Assembly (NCBI RefSeq): GCF_019703515.2
Contig: NC_059365.1
Location: forward strand, 35,173,501 to 35,237,500
Source: Myxocyprinus asiaticus
Lineage: Eukaryota > Chordata > Actinopteri > Cypriniformes > Catostomidae
Length of the DNA: 64,000 nucleotides
Direction: 5' to 3'
The position numbers and the translations under genes are program-made. The notes beneath the pieces were generated by a model. That model ran no database searches, was not told the origin of the DNA, and worked only from the letters and a program-made list of their open reading frames with translations. Shown here piece by piece: positions 59,405-64,000 of the stretch; the stretch's first letter is position 1; every line of letters begins with the position of its first letter.

Positions 59405-61060
59405 GGAATATTCCAGGTTTAAAGCTCAATTGACAGCATTTGTGGCATAATGTTGATTTCCACAAAAAATTATTTTCACTTATCCCTCCTTTTCTTTAAA
59501 ATAAATAAATAAATAAATATCTGGGTTACAGTGAGGCACTTATAATGGAAGTGAATGGGGACCATTTTTGGAGGGTTTAAAGGCAGAGATGTGAAGTTTA
59601 TAATTTTTTCAAAGCACTTACAAACTCTATGGACCTGCTGGCAGGCCCATAGGGGGCGCTATACCGTGAAAAAAGTCTCCGTATACAAAAGTCAGGCATA
59701 TGAGTTATCATTTGAAAGCTTAGGTTCTGAACTTTTTAGCCTCAAAACATTTACGTTGAAAATTGCCTCCCTCTAGAGATAATGGTGTAGAAATATTTAT
59801 GTGAAAATAAAAGTCCTTCACATAGCACATACAGTAAATGGACAAGTCATAAATCAAAGTGACTGTACAGTTAATTTTGTTGCCATAATACCAACAAACT
59901 TCTCTTTTATGCTCCGATAACCGATAGCCTCAAATATCTAAAAACTTTATATCTGCTTTTACCTTAGGAAGTTCTCTAAAAAATGAGTCATTGTTTAATT
60001 GTCTGTGAGCTTGCTGGGCTGAATAATCCAATGTTATATCTTAGATGTCTAGAACAAAATATGCCATCAAAAAGGAAAAGCATGCAAAACAAATCATCAG
60101 AAAATGTGTTTTTGACTATTGATGATAAAATGTTTTATATCATCGCAAAGGGGAGGAGCTTTCTCAGCTTTCTAATGGCACCAATATTGAGCTTCTAGTC
60201 CACACAAAGGCTAACATATTCATGAAACAATGGGGGTGGTGCTTGAACTGAAAATTAGAATGAATGTCTATGGACGAGCACATCTGTGAGGGCTAAAATG
60301 TGTTAGAGCGCCACCTACATTTCAGATCTGTATATTGTGATGGAATGTGATATAGAAAAAAAAAATTATAATAATTCAAATGCTTTCTGCCACCTAACGG
60401 AATAAAATTAGACTTTTCAAAGTTAGGTAGAGTGAATAGAACCAGAATTACATGTTTACAAAGTTAGGACAAAAAAAAAAAAAAAACAACAACAACAAAA
60501 GAAAATCTGTTTATCATAAGATTATAAACACATACACAATTGGAGTTATTTTCATTTTTTTATTTGGGTGTTTCTCTGAAAAATGAGACCATTGTTTTTG
60601 AAATTAATCAACAGTATGTATGAATGGTGAGCCTTTAAATTTGAGTGTCAGCAGCCCAAAAATTCACCAGAGTTTAAGGGGTTAATTCGTCTGTTAAAAG
60701 TTATGTATTATTTGAGCTGTAAAGTTTTTTATGGTCGTTTAAGGGTTTACGCCGTTACACTGTCATTGCAATAAAGTTGTAAAATTGGATATAACTTTAT
60801 ATAGAATAGACTGGGTAGTAATTTTACTACAGTAAAACCATGTTAACACCCATACTGTTTATGTCTTGTGGCTATACTTTTAAAACAGTGTATTTTAATG
60901 TTTACGGCCTGGCACATTCACTTCCACTGTAAGTGTCTCACTGTAATCCAGATTTTTTTTGGTTATGTAAAAAATAATTTTTGTTGTAATCAACATTATG
61001 CCACAAATGCTGTCAATTGAGCTTAACTTGTACTGAACCCAGAATATTATTTTAAGGTTC
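59405..61060. mobile_element. 1.65-kb long inverted-repeat element
   Basis: Left arm 'aaaggaatattccaggttta', 'ctcaattgacagcatttgtg', 'gcataatgttgatttccac' and 'gttacagtgaggcacttata' matches inverted sequence at 60925-61055 ('agtgtctcactgtaatccag', 'caacattatgccacaaatgc', 'tgtcaattgagctta', 'cagaatattattt'). No transposase is visible. Interior 60650-60880 (aaaagttatgtattatttga, ggtcgtttaagggtttacgc) is likely part of the element. Ends are approximate. Confidence 0.72.
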
Positions 61061-63054
61061 TGCACTATTTCCAGGTCACTAATCAAATAAGCAAATATAC
61101 GATACTGAACATGTTAACTCCTTTGTAAAAAATGTCAGATTTCCTTGCTTCCATTGAGGCAGGGAAATAATTTTGTAAACGCACGTGCGAAAAGGTTAAA
61201 GGTTACAAAATTATTTCCATTATTGCTTACTAGCTAAAAACAAGGTGCTTTTAAATGTCTTAATTTGGTCTATTGTTCAAATTAGCCTTATTGTCAGTGC
61301 CAGGATACATTAGTGCAGCAAAATGACTTTTCCAGCCCATCATCACTTTTTACCCAATAACACCTGGGTTTAATTTTGCTAGTTGGCAACATGCCAAACT
61401 GTTAATTATCCTGACTAGATGAATGGAGGTTATGAGGCATTGTGCTGCATCCACACTATAGTTAGCCACTGATTTGTGAAAATCATTGAAAAGTTACACT
61501 GCTAATAAACTATTTATTGGTGACTGTGATTTTTCCAAGTAGGACATGTTGCTGAATCAACAACATTTGTGTTGGTGCTGGAACAATATTCCTACACAGC
61601 AAAAATCTTGTTCTTAAGGCTTAACCCCAACCCTACTCCCATGGGTGGTGCTAGGGTTGGGCTACTAGGGCTTAAGCCCCAAATATTTTAAAAGTGTAAA
61701 TTGTACAAAATAGGCGCTGAACTACGAAAAGTGAATTATATACCAATATTTCATCAAAGGTTGGACCCATAGACCCGAATAAGCCCTGAATATCTACTGA
61801 CCCTCTTGTTTCCCAGTAAAAAAAAATATCTAAACATCAATAAAACAAGATAAATTTACTTAAGAAGCCAAATTCCCAAATCTCAAATGTATCTCCTGTG
61901 ACCACTTTGGTTTAGATTTTTCAGATCGAATGGTTATTTTTCATTTAAAAGCCTGCATAACCGGCAAATTCAAAGCCCTCGTTTTAGCGAAATGGTTGAT
62001 TGATAGTTAAAATGTGATTTGTTCATGTGCGTTTCTTACTACCTCAGAATGTATTTTGTCTGGCACCCTTCAGTCTAACATTTGCATTGGATAACTTTGC
62101 ATTTTTAAACTTGAGAAAAGCATGCGACCCATTACAGGTGTTATATGGCTAAGTTTAACTTGAATTATGAGGACACAAAATGTTACTTTCATTTTTACAA
62201 GAGTTTCCTCTAACAACTAATTAAACCCCTCTAAGTACTAAAAAAATACATTTCCTGCGCAGTTGAGTGGACAAAGCAGGCAGGATTTTCTGCTCATTAC
62301 TGTATAAAACAGGTCTATTGTCTGGCAAGAGACATCTGCTGGGAACAGATTGGGACAAGAATTCGTCTGCAACCAGCATTCCAATTTTCAGGGATTTTTG
62401 CCTTTTCAGTGTTTCTTTAAGTGTGAGCTTGAAAGAGTTTGAGAGTGTGTGCGTGAGACTTTGTAATTGATGTGTGGGAGGGCTCAGATTAAGATCTTAA
62501 ATATGCAACAAACAACAAAAAAAAAAAGAGTGGCTAACTGGCACCCATCACAGGACTATGTGCAGGTTGGCTGATGTTGTCACAATCATCTTTGACCAGC
62601 ACAAGCCCTATAAAGAGCTTCCTGGAGGGCAGACTAACATAGCACTATGTTAAAGGCACACTGCATCTCATATCTAAATTAAGATACCGATCCCAACACT
62701 TTGATCCAAGAGGAAGCAAATACACTGCTTTGATGCCCATCTGCTTGGCTGGACCCCCAGCCAAGCAAATTTCCCCATGGCTGCCATCATATCAGCTCTT
62801 AATTTGAGCAATATGGGCCAATTAGTAACATACTGACTGCAGTGCAACCTCCCAGAACACTGATATGTAAACATATAATAATAATAAGCCTTGGGCTTGG
62901 CTGGCAGGTTGCAATTTGTAGTGTTTTCATATTTTTTGTTGTTGCTGTTTGAAACACTGTATTTCACCACATAAAATCTCAAAGCTGCAAATTTGGAGGG
63001 GTAATTTGAAACCACAATATGTTTGGACATGAGGAATGTTTAAAACACATACCG

Positions 63055-63260
63055 GTGTTGTAGTACTCGAGATCGGTCTTGGTCTCGAGACCACTTTTTG
63101 AAGGTCTCGGTATCAACCGCATTTTTACTCTTGTCTCGGTCTCAGACAAAGAGGAAGACCGGTCAAGACCACAACTTTGGGGATATCACTATATTGCCTG
63201 TGCATTGTCTGATTTATTTGTTAACATCATTACTGTGATTGGATGTAAAACTTCCTGCTT
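63055..63260 (+). repeat. 'tctcggtctc' interspersed repeat
   Basis: tgtagtactcgagatcggtc, ttggtctcgagacca, ggtctcggtatcaa, tgtctcggtctcaga; a common fish repeat with internal 'ctcgag' mirror symmetry. Class not determined. Confidence 0.55.
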
Positions 63261-63437
63261 CAAATGCAAGCAATAACTTGACTCACTTCTAATTTGAAAA
63301 TTTGTGTTACTGTTAATGGCTGTCACCCCTCCCCGCCCCCTTTCACACGCACTCCAAGAAAGTGAATGCGAGAGACAGGAGAAGAAACTTGTGGCTGTCT
63401 GAGAGATGTCAGCCAAATCTTCTGTAATACAATTTGG

Positions 63438-63545
63438 CTACCTAAACCAGTGTTTCCCAACCACTGTGCCCACTAGTGTGCCGTGAAAGATTGTCAGGTG
63501 TGCCATGGAAAATTATCAAATTCCTCAAAATAAATAAATAAAAAA
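63438..63545 (+). repeat. 'cagtgtttcccaacc' repeat fragment
   Basis: accagtgtttcccaaccact, agtgtgccgtgaaagattgt, ggtgtgccatggaaaatta: the terminal part of a widespread hAT-like element by resemblance only. Confidence 0.45.
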
Positions 63546-63797
63546 TGTTCCCGGTATTTTAGTGAAGGCATAGAGATGGTAGACGATTTTTAAGTTGTCA
63601 ATTCAGTATATTTTCCATTACAAAGTATTTTATCCAACCAGTTTAAATATTTTGTCCATCATAACATTATTGTTCTAACAAACTCTAGTCAAGCTGTCAA
63701 ACGCAACTCCTCACATGCCCACAAAATGATGCTTCATAAACACACTTGTAGTAAAAACATTCAGTCAGTGAACCATATGAATGAATAGAATACAACA

Positions 63798-64000
63798 GGG
63801 GCCGGTTGCACCAGCTATACGTACGTTACAACTTAGTCTAGTTGTGGCGTAAATGAGCGCTAAGTCACAATTATGCTCTACTAAATATTAGTATATTTAA
63901 TATTTAATACCATCAAACATAGGTAGGACGTAACCCTACGTATGAACTAAATATTTACGGCAGCCTCCGACCAGGAGTAAAGGTTGGAATAAAAAAGCAG
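63798..64000 (+). repeat. 'gggccggttgcaccagc' repeat, cut by window end
   Basis: Starts caggggccggttgcaccagc at 63796 and continues with 'acgtacgttacaac', 'gagcgctaagtcac', 'aggacgtaaccctacgta'. It resembles the terminus of a DNA transposon; the other end lies outside. Confidence 0.5.

Noticed and set aside
62267..62470. 67-codon plus-strand frame
   Set aside because: No domain, signal peptide or splice signal in agreement; chance open frame.

Overview
The window is vertebrate nuclear DNA, most likely from a cyprinid-like teleost. It has small GT-AG exons separated by long AT-rich introns. These are packed with fish-type repeats: Tc1-like transposons, L1- and L2-clade LINE pieces, palindromic MITE-like elements with 'aaagggatagttcaccc' ends, TA and CA microsatellites and minisatellites. 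No bacterial operons, CRISPR arrays or phage genes are visible.

The only host gene I can support is on the minus strand: the 3' part of an UNC5 netrin receptor, best matched to unc5a. Nine coding exons run from 35093 down to the stop codon at 925-927. Every splice site is AG/GT and the reading phase is continuous across all nine, giving 545 codons. They encode the transmembrane helix, a DVAD motif, the ZU5 domain, the UPA domain and the C-terminal death domain. The signal peptide, Ig and thrombospondin exons are not in the window, so everything from 35094 to 64000 is read as upstream intron, although an unrecognised exon cannot be excluded.

Layout: 1-924 is 3' UTR or downstream sequence. 925-7853 holds the last four exons, with a diverged AATTCAAA array, a LINE RT fragment and an L2 copy in the introns. 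7854-22963 is a 15-kb intron with a GTTGCTAG minisatellite (13.1-14.5 kb) and a 2.1-kb giant palindrome (14.7-16.8 kb). 22964-35093 holds the ZU5, UPA and TM exons, with palindromic elements between them. 35094-64000 is a mobile-element graveyard: a solo LTR with 5-bp target duplication; a deleted Tc1-like element; and a nested stack in which a repeat family rich in tRNA-like modules is interrupted by a Tc1 relic and an L1-like LINE, the LINE itself being split by another Tc1 element. Further along lie a DDE transposase fossil, a young-looking Tc1 element whose transposase has one visible nonsense codon, an L2 LINE copy and a long inverted-repeat element.

Functionally the gene part is one receptor tail. 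The rest is selfish DNA whose nesting order can be read directly. The most unusual structures are the series of degenerate tRNA-like modules at 46.8-50.1 kb and the recently active Tc1 copy at 54.5-56.1 kb.
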